Assembly: GCF_900104725.1 (NCBI RefSeq)
Contig: NZ_LT629758.1
Location: 4,030,001 to 4,094,000, forward strand
Source: Actinoplanes derwentensis
Lineage (GTDB): Bacteria; Actinomycetota; Actinomycetes; Mycobacteriales; Micromonosporaceae
DNA: 64,000 nt
Direction of reading: 5' to 3'
The notes under the pieces: model-generated
The model's input: only the letters and a program-made list of their open reading frames with translations
Databases searched by the model: none
Told to the model about the DNA's origin: nothing
Translations under genes and position numbers: made by a program
In this document: positions 44,171 through 52,089 of the stretch, in pieces
Layout: each line of letters starts with the position of its first letter
How positions within the stretch are numbered: the stretch's first letter is position 1

Positions 44171-45148
44171 GTGTTCACCACCGCCTCCACCACCGGTCAT
44201 AAGATCGGTCAGATGTTCGCGGCGATCCTGCTGTTCGCCGCCGTCGTCGGCCTGATCCTGTTCATCGCCGGGCGTTTCACCGGCAAGCGCGACCGTGCCA
44301 TCGCCGCGCTCTATCTCGCACCGACCGTGCTGCTGCTCAGCGTCGGGCTGCTCTACCCCGGACTCCGCACCATCTACCAGTCGTTCCTCGACGCGTCGCT
44401 GACGAACTTCGTCGGGCTCGACAACTACCAGAAGATCTTCACCGATCCGGAACAGCTCACGGTCCTGCGGAACACCGCGTTCTGGGTGCTGCTCACGCCG
44501 TTCGTCGCAACCGGGATCGGCCTGCTCTACGCCATCCTGGTGGACAAGGCCCGGGTCGAGTCCTTCGCCAAGGCGCTGGTCTTCCTGCCGATGTCGATCT
44601 CGTTCGTCGCGGCGTCGGTGATCTGGAAGTTCATGTACGAGTACCGCCCCGACCAGCGCAACGTGAACCAGATCGGCCTGGTCAACCAGATCATCGTCGC
44701 GATGGGCGGCAAACCGGTCCAGCTGTGGATCGAAGCCCCGCTCAACACGTTCCTGCTGATCGTGATCCTGGTGTGGATCCAGGCCGGCTTCGCGATGACC
44801 GTGCTGTCGGCGGCCATCAAGGCGATCCCGGACGACATCATCGAGGCCGCCCGCCTCGACGGCGTCGGCCCGTGGGGGATGTTCCGCTTCGTCACGCTGC
44901 CGGCGATCCGCCCGGCCGTCGTGGTCGTGCTGACCACCATCGCCATCGGCACGCTGAAGGTCTTCGACATCGTCCAGACCATGACCGGCGGCCGGTTCGA
45001 CACGAGCGTCATCGCCAACGAGTTCTACAGCCAGACCTTCCGCAGCGACAACCGTGGCTTCGGCGCGGCGCTCGCGGTGGTGCTGTTCATCCTGGTGATC
45101 CCGATCGTCGTCTACAACATCCGCCAGCTTCGCCGTTCGGAGGCGTGA
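44171..45148 (+). CDS. Sugar ABC importer permease 1 (AglF/MalF-like)
   Basis: This 325-residue integral membrane protein starts at GTG 44171, with AAGGAGGA about nine bases upstream. It has about eight hydrophobic segments, including an extra N-terminal pair (residues 14-40 and 45-70) as in MalF-type subunits. The EAA loop that contacts the ATPase is DDIIEAARLDGVGPWGMFRFVTLPAI near residue 235. Its stop overlaps the start of the second permease (TGATG). It forms the heterodimeric channel with that protein, fed by the binding protein upstream. Confidence 0.93.
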   Translation: MFTTASTTGHKIGQMFAAILLFAAVVGLILFIAGRFTGKRDRAIAALYLAPTVLLLSVGLLYPGLRTIYQSFLDASLTNFVGLDNYQKIFTDPEQLTVLRNTAFWVLLTPFVATGIGLLYAILVDKARVESFAKALVFLPMSISFVAASVIWKFMYEYRPDQRNVNQIGLVNQIIVAMGGKPVQLWIEAPLNTFLLIVILVWIQAGFAMTVLSAAIKAIPDDIIEAARLDGVGPWGMFRFVTLPAIRPAVVVVLTTIAIGTLKVFDIVQTMTGGRFDTSVIANEFYSQTFRSDNRGFGAALAVVLFILVIPIVVYNIRQLRRSEA

Positions 45149-46065
45149 TGACCACCGCTGCACCCATCACCACCACGCCAGGGGCGAAGGCCGAGGGCAA
45201 GAAGCTGTCCGCCGCCGAGACAGCGAAGCGGAAACTCACCTCGCCGTGGGCGTCACTGGCCGCGATCGTCATCGCGGTGCTGTGGACGATCCCCACATTC
45301 GGTCTGCTGGTCTCCTCCTTCCGCCCGGAGGAGCAGATCAAGAAGACCGGCTGGTGGACGTTCTTCTCCGACCCGCAGTTGACGCTGGACAACTACAAGG
45401 CCGTCTTCGACTCGGAGAACGGCGTCAACCTGGCGGACTACTTCCTCAACTCGATCGTCATCACGATCCCCGCGGTGCTGATCCCGCTCTGCCTCGCGGC
45501 GCTCGCGGCGTACGCGTTCGCCTGGATGAACTTCCCGGGGCGCAACTTCCTCTTCATCGCGATCTTCGCGTTGCAGATCGTCCCGCTCCAGGTGACCCTG
45601 CTGCCGCTGCTCCAGCTCTTCGTCAAGCTCGAGATCGACGGCACGTTCTGGACGCTGTGGCTGTCGCACTCGACGTTCGCGCTGCCGCTGGCGATCTACC
45701 TGCTGCACAACTTCATCAAGGAGGTCCCGGCCAGCCTGATCGAGGCGGCCCGGATCGACGGCGCCGGGCACGTGTCGATCTTCTTCCGGGTGCTGCTGCC
45801 GCTGCTCACCCCGGCGCTGGCGGCGTTCGGCATCTTCCAGTTCCTCTGGGTCTGGAACGATCTGCTGGTCGCGCTGACCTTCACCGGCGCCCCGGAGATC
45901 TCCCCGATGACGGTGCAGTTGTCCAACCTCAGCGGCACCCGGGGCACCGCCTGGTACCTGTTGTCAGCCGGCGCCTTCGTCTCGATCGTCGTGCCGGTCA
46001 CGGTGTTCCTGCTCCTCCAGCGTTACTTCGTCCGAGGTCTGCTCGCGGGCAGCGTCAAGGGCTGA
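45148..46065 (+). CDS. Sugar ABC importer permease 2 (AglG/MalG-like)
   Basis: This 305-residue permease starts at ATG 45148, overlapping the previous stop. Six membrane helices follow a 30-residue cytoplasmic N-terminus. The EAA loop is ASLIEAARIDGAGHVSIFFRVLLPLL near residue 195. The C-terminus RYFVRGLLAGSVKG is typical of the MalG branch. No ATPase gene follows: the operon ends at a strong hairpin nine bases downstream. A shared MsiK-type ATPase encoded elsewhere is therefore inferred, as is usual for actinobacterial CUT1 importers. Confidence 0.93.
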   Translation: MTTAAPITTTPGAKAEGKKLSAAETAKRKLTSPWASLAAIVIAVLWTIPTFGLLVSSFRPEEQIKKTGWWTFFSDPQLTLDNYKAVFDSENGVNLADYFLNSIVITIPAVLIPLCLAALAAYAFAWMNFPGRNFLFIAIFALQIVPLQVTLLPLLQLFVKLEIDGTFWTLWLSHSTFALPLAIYLLHNFIKEVPASLIEAARIDGAGHVSIFFRVLLPLLTPALAAFGIFQFLWVWNDLLVALTFTGAPEISPMTVQLSNLSGTRGTAWYLLSAGAFVSIVVPVTVFLLLQRYFVRGLLAGSVKG

Positions 46066-46073
46066 TCTGTCAA

Positions 46074-46115
46074 GCAAGGGGGCCGCACCGGTTTGATCCG
46101 GTGCGGCCCCCTTGC
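46074..46115. terminator. Strong hairpin ending the importer operon
   Basis: GCAAGGGGGCCGCACCGG pairs perfectly over 18 bp with its complement around the loop TTTGAT. It lies between convergent transcription units (importer from the left, MFS gene from the right) and can serve both. The 13-bp repeat array starts one base later. Confidence 0.85.
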
Positions 46116-46116
46116 T

Positions 46117-46324
46117 GTCTCATACAAACGTCTCAGCCGGGCGTCTCAATCACGGGTCTCAATCAGCCGTCTCAATCAGCCGTCTCAACCAGGCGTCTCA
46201 ACCAGGCGTCTCAACCAGGCGTCTCAACCAGGCGTCTCAGCCGGGCGTCTCAACCAGGCGTCTCAACCAGGCGTCTCAACCAGGCGTCTCAACCAGGCGT
46301 CTCAACCGGGCGTCTCAACCGGGC
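46117..46324. repeat. 16 x 13-bp tandem array GTCTCAACCAGGC
   Basis: Sixteen contiguous units of exactly 13 bp run from 46117 to 46324. The consensus is GTCTCAACCAGGC. The first unit (GTCTCATACAAAC) and units 2-5 diverge most; the later ones are nearly identical. The period is not a multiple of three, so the array is not coding as such, yet its right end supplies the last codons and the stop of the MFS gene. Confidence 0.95.
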
Positions 46325-47744
46325 GTAAAGCTCGGTATGCGATCAGCAGGCTTGTCGCCAGCAGCAGCGCCGGGATCAGGTAGGCGCCGCCGACGGCCGC
46401 CGCTAGTTCCGGGCGCAGCGCCTGGCGGGCCGCCGGATCCAGGGTGAGCATGCCGCCCACTCCCCCGGCCTCCGGCGCGCGCGCCGTGACCAGGAGGCTG
46501 AGCGAGACCGCGACGATCGCGCCGCCGGTCGCCGAGGAGAGCTGGTTGACCAGGGTCAGCAGGGTGGTGCCGCGGGGCGTCTGGTCGTGGTCAAGATCCC
46601 GCATCGCGACCGTCATGGCCGGCATCAGCGTCGCGCCGGAGCCGGCGGCGAACAGCATCGCCGCCGCGATCAGCCACGGATAGCCGGCGTCGGCGGTCAT
46701 CGCGGTGCCCAGCGCGAGAACCCCGGCCGTGCCGAGGGCGGTCCCGGTGAGCACAATCCGCCGGGGCGGGATCCGGTCGACCAGTCGGGTGCCGACCTGC
46801 GCGAACACCGCCACCACGATCGCCTGCGGCAGCACCAGCAGCCCGGCCACCGCAACCCGGTCGCCGCCGACACCCTGGACGAACAGCGGCAGCACCGCCA
46901 TGGTGCCGAAGTAGGCCGCCCCGAAGCAGGCCATCACCCCCAGCCCGGCCCGGAACGGCCGATGCTCCAGCAGCCGCAGGTCCACCAGCGGTTCCGGGAT
47001 CCGGCGGGACCGCCTGACGAAGGCGGCCAGCAGCCCGAGCCCGAGGGCGAGCAGCCCGAACCAGCCGAGGGAACGTTCCAGGAGCGTGCCGCCCAGGACC
47101 ACGGTGGTGGATCCGCCGGACAGCAGCGCCAGCCCCACCAGGTCGATCGGACGGCCCACGGCGGCGGGTTCGTCCAGCGGGAGCACCCGGCGGCAGACGG
47201 CGAAGGCGAGCAGGCCGATCGGCAGGTTGATCAGGAAGATCCAGCGCCACGAACCGGCGTCGACGAGCCAGCCCGCCAGTGGCGGCCCGAAGACCGGGCC
47301 GATCGCCAGCGGCAGGACCAGCAGGCTCATCAGACGGCCCCGCGCATGGCGAGGCACCGCCCGCAGTCCGATGGCGGTGCCTACCGGAGTGAGCAGGCCG
47401 CCGCCCAGCCCCTGGACGAAGCGGAAGAAGGCCAGGGAGAACACGTCCCAGGCCAGCCCGGCCAGTAGGGACAGCACGGTGAAGACGATCATCGCGCTGA
47501 GGTAGACCCGGCGGGCTCCGAACCGTTCCACGGCCCAGCCGGCCAGCGGGATCACCGAGACCAGTCCGAGGAGATAGCCGATGGTCACCCACTGGGCGGC
47601 CGGCAACGACGTGTGCAGGCCGGCGACGATCGCGGGCAGGGCCACCGCGGTCACTGTGGTGTCGACGACGACCAGGAGGCCGCCGAGAGCGAGGGTGAGG
47701 CCGAGGACACGGATACCGCGGCCGGCGTGGGCGATGTCGGTCAT
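46302..47744 (-). CDS. MFS drug exporter, DHA2 (EmrB/QacA) type, 14 helices
   Basis: This 480-residue proton-driven multidrug efflux protein starts at ATG 47744. It has about fourteen hydrophobic helices. Motif D1/C signatures of the DHA2 group are visible: VVVDTTVTAVALPAI in helix 1, GWAVERFGARRVYLSAM as motif A, FVQGLGGGLLTPVG and PLAIGPVFGPPLAGWLVD as motif C, and WRWIFLINLPIG. The substrate is unknown. The C-terminal residues and the stop are encoded in the 13-bp array, so the natural tail may have been replaced by repeat expansion. No dedicated regulator adjoins. Confidence 0.92.
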   Translation of the reverse strand: MTDIAHAGRGIRVLGLTLALGGLLVVVDTTVTAVALPAIVAGLHTSLPAAQWVTIGYLLGLVSVIPLAGWAVERFGARRVYLSAMIVFTVLSLLAGLAWDVFSLAFFRFVQGLGGGLLTPVGTAIGLRAVPRHARGRLMSLLVLPLAIGPVFGPPLAGWLVDAGSWRWIFLINLPIGLLAFAVCRRVLPLDEPAAVGRPIDLVGLALLSGGSTTVVLGGTLLERSLGWFGLLALGLGLLAAFVRRSRRIPEPLVDLRLLEHRPFRAGLGVMACFGAAYFGTMAVLPLFVQGVGGDRVAVAGLLVLPQAIVVAVFAQVGTRLVDRIPPRRIVLTGTALGTAGVLALGTAMTADAGYPWLIAAAMLFAAGSGATLMPAMTVAMRDLDHDQTPRGTTLLTLVNQLSSATGGAIVAVSLSLLVTARAPEAGGVGGMLTLDPAARQALRPELAAAVGGAYLIPALLLATSLLIAYRALRPVETPG

Positions 47745-47783
47745 GATGGCCAGCGTCGGTCCTCAACCGCGCTTGAGGTCAAG

Positions 47784-47820
47784 ACGAAGGGCCGTACCGG
47801 AAACCGGTACGGCCCTTCGT
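47784..47820. terminator. Hairpin between secreted-protein gene and MFS gene
   Basis: ACGAAGGGCCGTACCGG pairs perfectly over 17 bp with its complement around the loop AAA. It lies 15 bp after the stop of the leftward secreted-protein gene, terminating it before the MFS gene. Confidence 0.82.
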
Positions 47821-47834
47821 TCAGAACGCTGGTG

Positions 47835-48638
47835 TCACTGCTTGCCGGAGCGGACGCTCATGCTGTCGTCCCGGCTGATGCCGCAGTAGCGGTCCGGCGG
47901 GCAGAGCTCGGTCCAGGTCGCGCGCTTGGTGAACAGGTACCGGCCGGTGCTCGGCATCTTCAGGGACGCCGCGCCGCTGGTGCCGTTGAACTTGAAACCG
48001 ACCGCGGTCTCCTTGCCGAGCAGACCGCACGAGTAGTTGTCGCCGCTCTTCTCCTTGAGCCCGTTACTCGCCACCCACAGGCCGGCGGCCTTGAGCGGGG
48101 AGACCGGGATCGGCAGGCCGGTCACGAACTTGACGGCGCCGACGACCGAGAGCTTCGACGGCTTCTTGGTGCAGACGGTCGGCTGGAACACGATGGTGTT
48201 GGCCTTGGTGACGCCCTTGATCATGACCCCGAAGCCGTGGTCGCCGTTCGCCGGATTGGCGTCGACCTTCGAGCCGCTCTTGACGAGTTTGAGGTCCTTG
48301 AGATTGGTGTTGACCGAGTACTGGTACACCTTCCAGGCGGCCGTTCTCGTCTTCTTGCAGGAAATGATCTTCACTGCGGAGTAGCCGTTCTTGGTGTTCT
48401 TCCGGAAGTAGAACGGCGGGTCGACGACGACCTGATTGCTCTGGGTGAAGTGGGTGACGAACTCGTATTCGTTGGAGACGCTGTTCAAGTAGACCGTCGA
48501 GGTCTTGATCTTGTAGCAACCGGCCTGGGCGGCAGCGGCCGAGGCGGGCGGCGAGCCGGCGAGCAGCACGCCCGCGGCGACACCGGTGGCCACGAGACCG
48601 GCCAGAACCCGTACGCCGATGGAATTGAAGTTTTTCAT
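47835..48638 (-). CDS. Secreted protein of unknown function
   Basis: This 267-residue protein starts at ATG 48638 (GGGGAGAA upstream). A clear signal peptide is cleaved near ASAAAAQA. The mature part is lysine-rich and beta-strand-like, with six cysteines spaced as three probable disulfides (AGCYK, ISCKK, TVCTKK, YSCGLL, LCPPDRYCG). I do not recognise a family. VNTNLKDLKLVKSGSKVDANPANGDHG and GDNYSCGLLGKETAVGFKF suggest an extracellular beta-barrel or binding protein. It lies next to another secreted protein, the metzincin at 48774, but each has its own hairpin terminator. Confidence 0.75.
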   Translation of the reverse strand: MKNFNSIGVRVLAGLVATGVAAGVLLAGSPPASAAAAQAGCYKIKTSTVYLNSVSNEYEFVTHFTQSNQVVVDPPFYFRKNTKNGYSAVKIISCKKTRTAAWKVYQYSVNTNLKDLKLVKSGSKVDANPANGDHGFGVMIKGVTKANTIVFQPTVCTKKPSKLSVVGAVKFVTGLPIPVSPLKAAGLWVASNGLKEKSGDNYSCGLLGKETAVGFKFNGTSGAASLKMPSTGRYLFTKRATWTELCPPDRYCGISRDDSMSVRSGKQ

Positions 48639-48734
48639 TTCTCCCCGTTTCTCAAGAGACCGATCGATCTCTCGATACGGGGACCTTACCGACTCCGGGC
48701 CCTTTGAGAACTGACCGGATCTTGACAGAGAACG

Positions 48735-48760
48735 GGGCCCCGGAATTTCTCCCGGGGCCC
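48735..48760 (-). terminator. Hairpin after the metzincin gene
   Basis: GGGCCCCGG (48735-48743) pairs with CCGGGGCCC (48752-48760) across an eight-base AT-rich loop, 14 bp after the stop of the leftward gene. Confidence 0.75.
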
Positions 48761-48773
48761 TATGGAAAACCGT

Positions 48774-50678
48774 TTACGGCTGGCTGCGCGGGCTGTCCGG
48801 CGCCAGGGTGTCGATGAACTCGTGCGGCTCGTGCACCTTGCTGCTGCTGCGGGCCTGCTCGGCCTCGGCCTTGAGCGTGGCCGCGACACCGGCCTCGTCC
48901 ACGCCCGGGATCGCCTTGACCTTGTCGTAGGCCTTCTCGGCCAGCGCGTACGCCGCCCGGTAGTCGTGCGCGGCGAACGCCTTGCTCGCGCCGCCCAGCA
49001 GCAGGTCGGCGGTCTTCAGCGCGGTCTTGCCCTTACCTGCCGGAACGGTCGCGGCGAGCCGGTTCGCGGCCTCCCAGTAGGCGGCGGTCAGGAACCGGTC
49101 GCTGTTGTCCCGGTCGAACTGGCTGAAGTCCCAGTTGACGTCGATGTAGCTCATCATCGAGTTGTTCTCGTCACCGGCGTTGGCGTAGTAGAACTCGCCG
49201 GCCCCGCCGTAGTCGACGCCGCTGGCGCTGTCGTAGCCGTCGTGCGGGTGGCTCATGCCCAGGTGGTGGCCGACTTCGTGGATCTGCGTGGTGGTCAGCC
49301 CGTACCCGGCGGCGACCACTTCGGGCGAGATGAACGAGAACACGTACGACTGGGTGCCGTCGGTGTAGTTGTCGTCGGCGAAGCCGAGCGCCGGAACCCC
49401 GACACCCGCACCGACCGCGTAGTTGAACAGCGGGATCTCGTAGTCGACCTTGCCCTGGTCGTCGAGGGCCCGGTCCAGGTTCTCGTTGTTGTAGAGGTAG
49501 AGGTTGCCGATCGGCGGCAGACCGGTCTCCGGGTAGCACGACTCGCCGGTCAGCACCCCGAGGTAGCACTGCTCGGCCTTCGTGTCGTACGGCAGGTCCT
49601 GGAAGTCCTGCGAGAACCGGTTGCGCCAGCGCAGTTCGGACAGCTCGCCGACGAGCAGTTCCGGAGTGATGTACTCCTTCGACGCGTCGACGCCGGGCCA
49701 GCCCTCGTAGGTGTTGTTGTCGATGTCCAGGGTCTTCGGCGGGTTGGCCGTCGGCAGCTCGACCGGGTACAGCGGCGACGTGGTGAACAGCAGGTTCAGT
49801 GCCACGTAGCGGGTGATCTTGCCGAGGTCACCGGCCAGAGCGGACGGGGCACGGTAGCCACCGGCCACGTACTCCCAGGTCGGCGGCATCCGGTAGTCGG
49901 GCACGCCGTCACCGTCGACGTCGGCGTTGTCCACGTCGTAGTTGGCCGTCCACGACTCGGGGCCGGCCGACAGGTCGTGGAACCAGACCCGCCGGGTGGC
50001 GCCCAGGCCGGTCTCCTCGTCGTCGGCGGTGGTGCCGCCCCAGGCGATCAACTTGCGGCTGTCCCGGTTGGCGCCGAAGTCGTAACCGGTGTCCGGGTCC
50101 GGCTCACCGATCTTGGTGTAGACGTGGTGCTTGAAGTCGGGCCGGCCGAACCAGTTGACGAAGAATACCGTGTTGCGGCGGGTGTCCACCCCGGACGGCG
50201 GGTTGAAGGCCAGCCACTTCTCCACGCTCGGCGCGTCGATCGTGGAGTTGTCGGCGATGTCCAGGACGTTGTTGGCCTGGTCGTTGTAGGCCTGCTGATA
50301 GGCCGTGAGCGGGGCCGGTTTCGCCAGTTTGCCGAGCTGCTTGAAGAACTTGTTCTCATAGCTCTGGTTGGCGTACGTCAGTTTGTAGTCGTACTTGTAG
50401 GTGATGCCCAGTTTCTCGGTCTCGCCGTACCAGAGGCGGGACCGGACCACCGGCTCGTAGTTCGTCGCCAGCTCGCCGAGGAACGCGCTCTTGGCGACCT
50501 GCGACGGCTCGTAGCCGACGAACACCACGTTGACCGGAACCTTCTCGACGAGGCGCGGCTGACCGCCGGGCTTCAGGTAGCCCAGTGACGGCGCGGCCGC
50601 GGCGGAACCGGCGGGTCCCGCCGAGGCGCCGACGAGGACCGCGACGACAGCCACGGCCATAGATCTCTTCCATCCCAT
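48774..50678 (-). CDS. Secreted metzincin-like zinc metalloprotease
   Basis: This 634-residue secreted protein starts at ATG 50678. The signal peptide ends near AGSAAAAP. The zinc site HEVGHHLGMSH near residue 470 fits HExxHxxGxxH of the metzincin clan, and the required Met-turn follows at ENNSMMSYIDVNW. About 440 residues precede the catalytic motif, with Asp-rich stretches (NADVDGDGVPDYR) like calcium-binding loops. The C-terminal 100 residues are helical (ALKTADLLLGGASKAFAAHDYRAAYALAEKAYDK). I cannot place it in a named peptidase family. It is probably extracellular, with autoprocessing possible. Confidence 0.82.
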   Translation of the reverse strand: MGWKRSMAVAVVAVLVGASAGPAGSAAAAPSLGYLKPGGQPRLVEKVPVNVVFVGYEPSQVAKSAFLGELATNYEPVVRSRLWYGETEKLGITYKYDYKLTYANQSYENKFFKQLGKLAKPAPLTAYQQAYNDQANNVLDIADNSTIDAPSVEKWLAFNPPSGVDTRRNTVFFVNWFGRPDFKHHVYTKIGEPDPDTGYDFGANRDSRKLIAWGGTTADDEETGLGATRRVWFHDLSAGPESWTANYDVDNADVDGDGVPDYRMPPTWEYVAGGYRAPSALAGDLGKITRYVALNLLFTTSPLYPVELPTANPPKTLDIDNNTYEGWPGVDASKEYITPELLVGELSELRWRNRFSQDFQDLPYDTKAEQCYLGVLTGESCYPETGLPPIGNLYLYNNENLDRALDDQGKVDYEIPLFNYAVGAGVGVPALGFADDNYTDGTQSYVFSFISPEVVAAGYGLTTTQIHEVGHHLGMSHPHDGYDSASGVDYGGAGEFYYANAGDENNSMMSYIDVNWDFSQFDRDNSDRFLTAAYWEAANRLAATVPAGKGKTALKTADLLLGGASKAFAAHDYRAAYALAEKAYDKVKAIPGVDEAGVAATLKAEAEQARSSSKVHEPHEFIDTLAPDSPRSQP

Positions 50679-50721
50679 GCGGACACGCTGCCATCAACGC
50701 CGACCGATGGGAACCCTTGAC

Positions 50722-51363
50722 TCAGTCCCGAGGGCGAACCAGCGGCTCGTAGGAGAAGTTGACCTCGAAGGTGTCGTCGCGGCGGACGGTCATGGTGATC
50801 CCGTACCAGGGGTCGTCGCCGTCCTCCGTGGTCGACTCCCAGAGGTCGATCAGGTAGTCGGCGATGTCGTCGAGTGACTCCGGGGCGTCGTCCCAGTCGA
50901 TGTGGTACGAGGTGCCGTCCGCCCGGTACATGGTCAGGTCGTGGCTCGACCAGTCCTCGTCCAGCTCGCCGTCGAGGACGATCTTCACCGCGTCGTCCGG
51001 CAGGACGTCGCGCAGCACCACGGCCAGGCTCTCGATGATCTCCTCGGTCTCGGGCTCGACAGGCGTGAACGTCACCTCGGGCTCGCCCTCACGGCCGACC
51101 GTGACGGTGATCTCGTGCCACGGGTCGCCGTCGCCGGCGTCGTCGGCCTCCCACAGCCGGATCAGCAGCGCGCTGATCTCGTCGGCCTGCTCGGGGTAGT
51201 CGTCCGGGCCGAGGCCGAACTCGGTGCCGTCCGGCCGGCGCACGGCAAACGACGCGCTGGAGTAACCCTCGTCGGCCTCGCCTTCGAGAACGATCTCGGC
51301 GGCCTCGTCCGGGAGCATCTCCCGCAGAAGCGATGCGATCTTGCTGATGACGTCGTCGCCCAC
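50722..51363 (-). CDS. Acidic protein with an internally duplicated ~100-residue domain
   Basis: This 213-residue, very acidic cytoplasmic protein starts at ATG 51363. It consists of two similar halves. Each begins with a helix ending in LREMLPDEA / LRDVLPDDA, followed by EIVLEGEADEGYSS / KIVLDGELDEDWSS, a strand pair with PDGTEFGL / ADGTSYHI, a helix (LIRLWEA / LIDLWES) and a closing DPWHEITVTVGREGE / DPWYGITMTVRRDDT. The last strand with a following aromatic resembles the YezG/DUF600-type immunity fold, but that is a weak visual match. No partner toxin is seen next to it, and the function is unknown. Confidence 0.7.
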   Translation of the reverse strand: MGDDVISKIASLLREMLPDEAAEIVLEGEADEGYSSASFAVRRPDGTEFGLGPDDYPEQADEISALLIRLWEADDAGDGDPWHEITVTVGREGEPEVTFTPVEPETEEIIESLAVVLRDVLPDDAVKIVLDGELDEDWSSHDLTMYRADGTSYHIDWDDAPESLDDIADYLIDLWESTTEDGDDPWYGITMTVRRDDTFEVNFSYEPLVRPRD

Positions 51364-51427
51364 GACGCGGGAGCCTATCGATCACGCGCAACGCCCGGCG
51401 CGCAGGGCCTCCCCATGACGGAGACGG

Positions 51428-51465
51428 CCGAGGGCCGCACCCCGTTGCGGAGGTGCGGCCCTCGG
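51428..51465. terminator. Hairpin after the Gly/His-rich protein gene
   Basis: CCGAGGGCCGCACC (51428-51441) pairs perfectly with GGTGCGGCCCTCGG (51452-51465). It lies 21 bp after the stop of the leftward small secreted protein gene. Confidence 0.8.
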
Positions 51466-51486
51466 CCGATCGAGCCGGGTTCAGCT

Positions 51487-51915
51487 CTAGCGGGTGCCCT
51501 TGTAGCCGTAGCCACCGCCCGGGTGACCGCCGTAGCCGCCGCCCGAGTGGTGACCGCCGTAGCCACCACCCGGGTGGTGACCACCGTAGCCACCGCCCGG
51601 GTAGCCGCCGTAGGAGGAGACCCGCAGGGCCCAGTCGCTGCCGTAGCCGCGGTTGACCCGGACGCAGGAGTACCGGTTCCACTGCCGCTTCCACTGGCCG
51701 ACCTTGCCGATCCGGTCGCAGGTCCGCAGGCTGCGGTAGACCCCGACGACGCGGTCCCGGCGCGGGAAGGCCTTCTGCTGGGTCGCGACCCGCTTCTCGC
51801 CGACTGAGGGCGCGGCTGACGACGACGGAGCCGCCGAGGCCGGACCGGCCGCCATGGTCACACCGGCGGCGACTGCCACACCGGACATGACGATGGCACG
51901 AACAACCTTGTTCAT
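51487..51915 (-). CDS. Small secreted protein with Gly/Tyr/His-rich repeats
   Basis: This 142-residue protein starts at ATG 51915, with AAGGTGAT five bases upstream. The signal peptide ends near AGPASAAP. A basic middle part has two cysteines (LRTCDRI, YSCVRV), which could form one disulfide. The last 40 residues are repeats of the type GGYGGHHPGGGYGGHHSGG, ending GYGYKGTR. Gly/His repeats may bind metal or the cell wall; that is inference. I know no family. The gene is separately terminated. The 174 bases upstream are AT-rich and hold its promoter and the narK terminator. Confidence 0.75.
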   Translation of the reverse strand: MNKVVRAIVMSGVAVAAGVTMAAGPASAAPSSSAAPSVGEKRVATQQKAFPRRDRVVGVYRSLRTCDRIGKVGQWKRQWNRYSCVRVNRGYGSDWALRVSSYGGYPGGGYGGHHPGGGYGGHHSGGGYGGHPGGGYGYKGTR

Positions 51916-52058
51916 ACGATCACCTTTTCCGCAAGAAGGGTTATTTCTGGACGGGGAGAATCGTATGGTCACGGAAGGTCTTAAATCATGGCAAAACTGG
52001 ACACTTTGGAGTGAATGATCGAGTGTTAACTGTCTAAACTCATACTTTCAGCCAGAAA

Positions 52059-52083
52059 CGTGCTCCCCGTTCAGGGGAGCACG
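52059..52083 (-). terminator. Hairpin after narK
   Basis: CGTGCTCCCC and GGGGAGCACG pair perfectly around GTTCA, seven bp after the narK stop. It ends the nirB-nirD-narK operon. Confidence 0.8.
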
Positions 52084-52089
52084 GATCGG

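Noticed and set aside
46117..46324. CRISPR array
   Set aside because: The units are contiguous 13-mers without unique spacers and no cas genes are present.
46093..46383. Protein repeat ORFs (RLNQASQPGVSTR) in the 13-bp array
   Set aside because: The 13-bp period makes all three frames cycle through the same peptides; there is no ribosome site, and the array follows a terminator.
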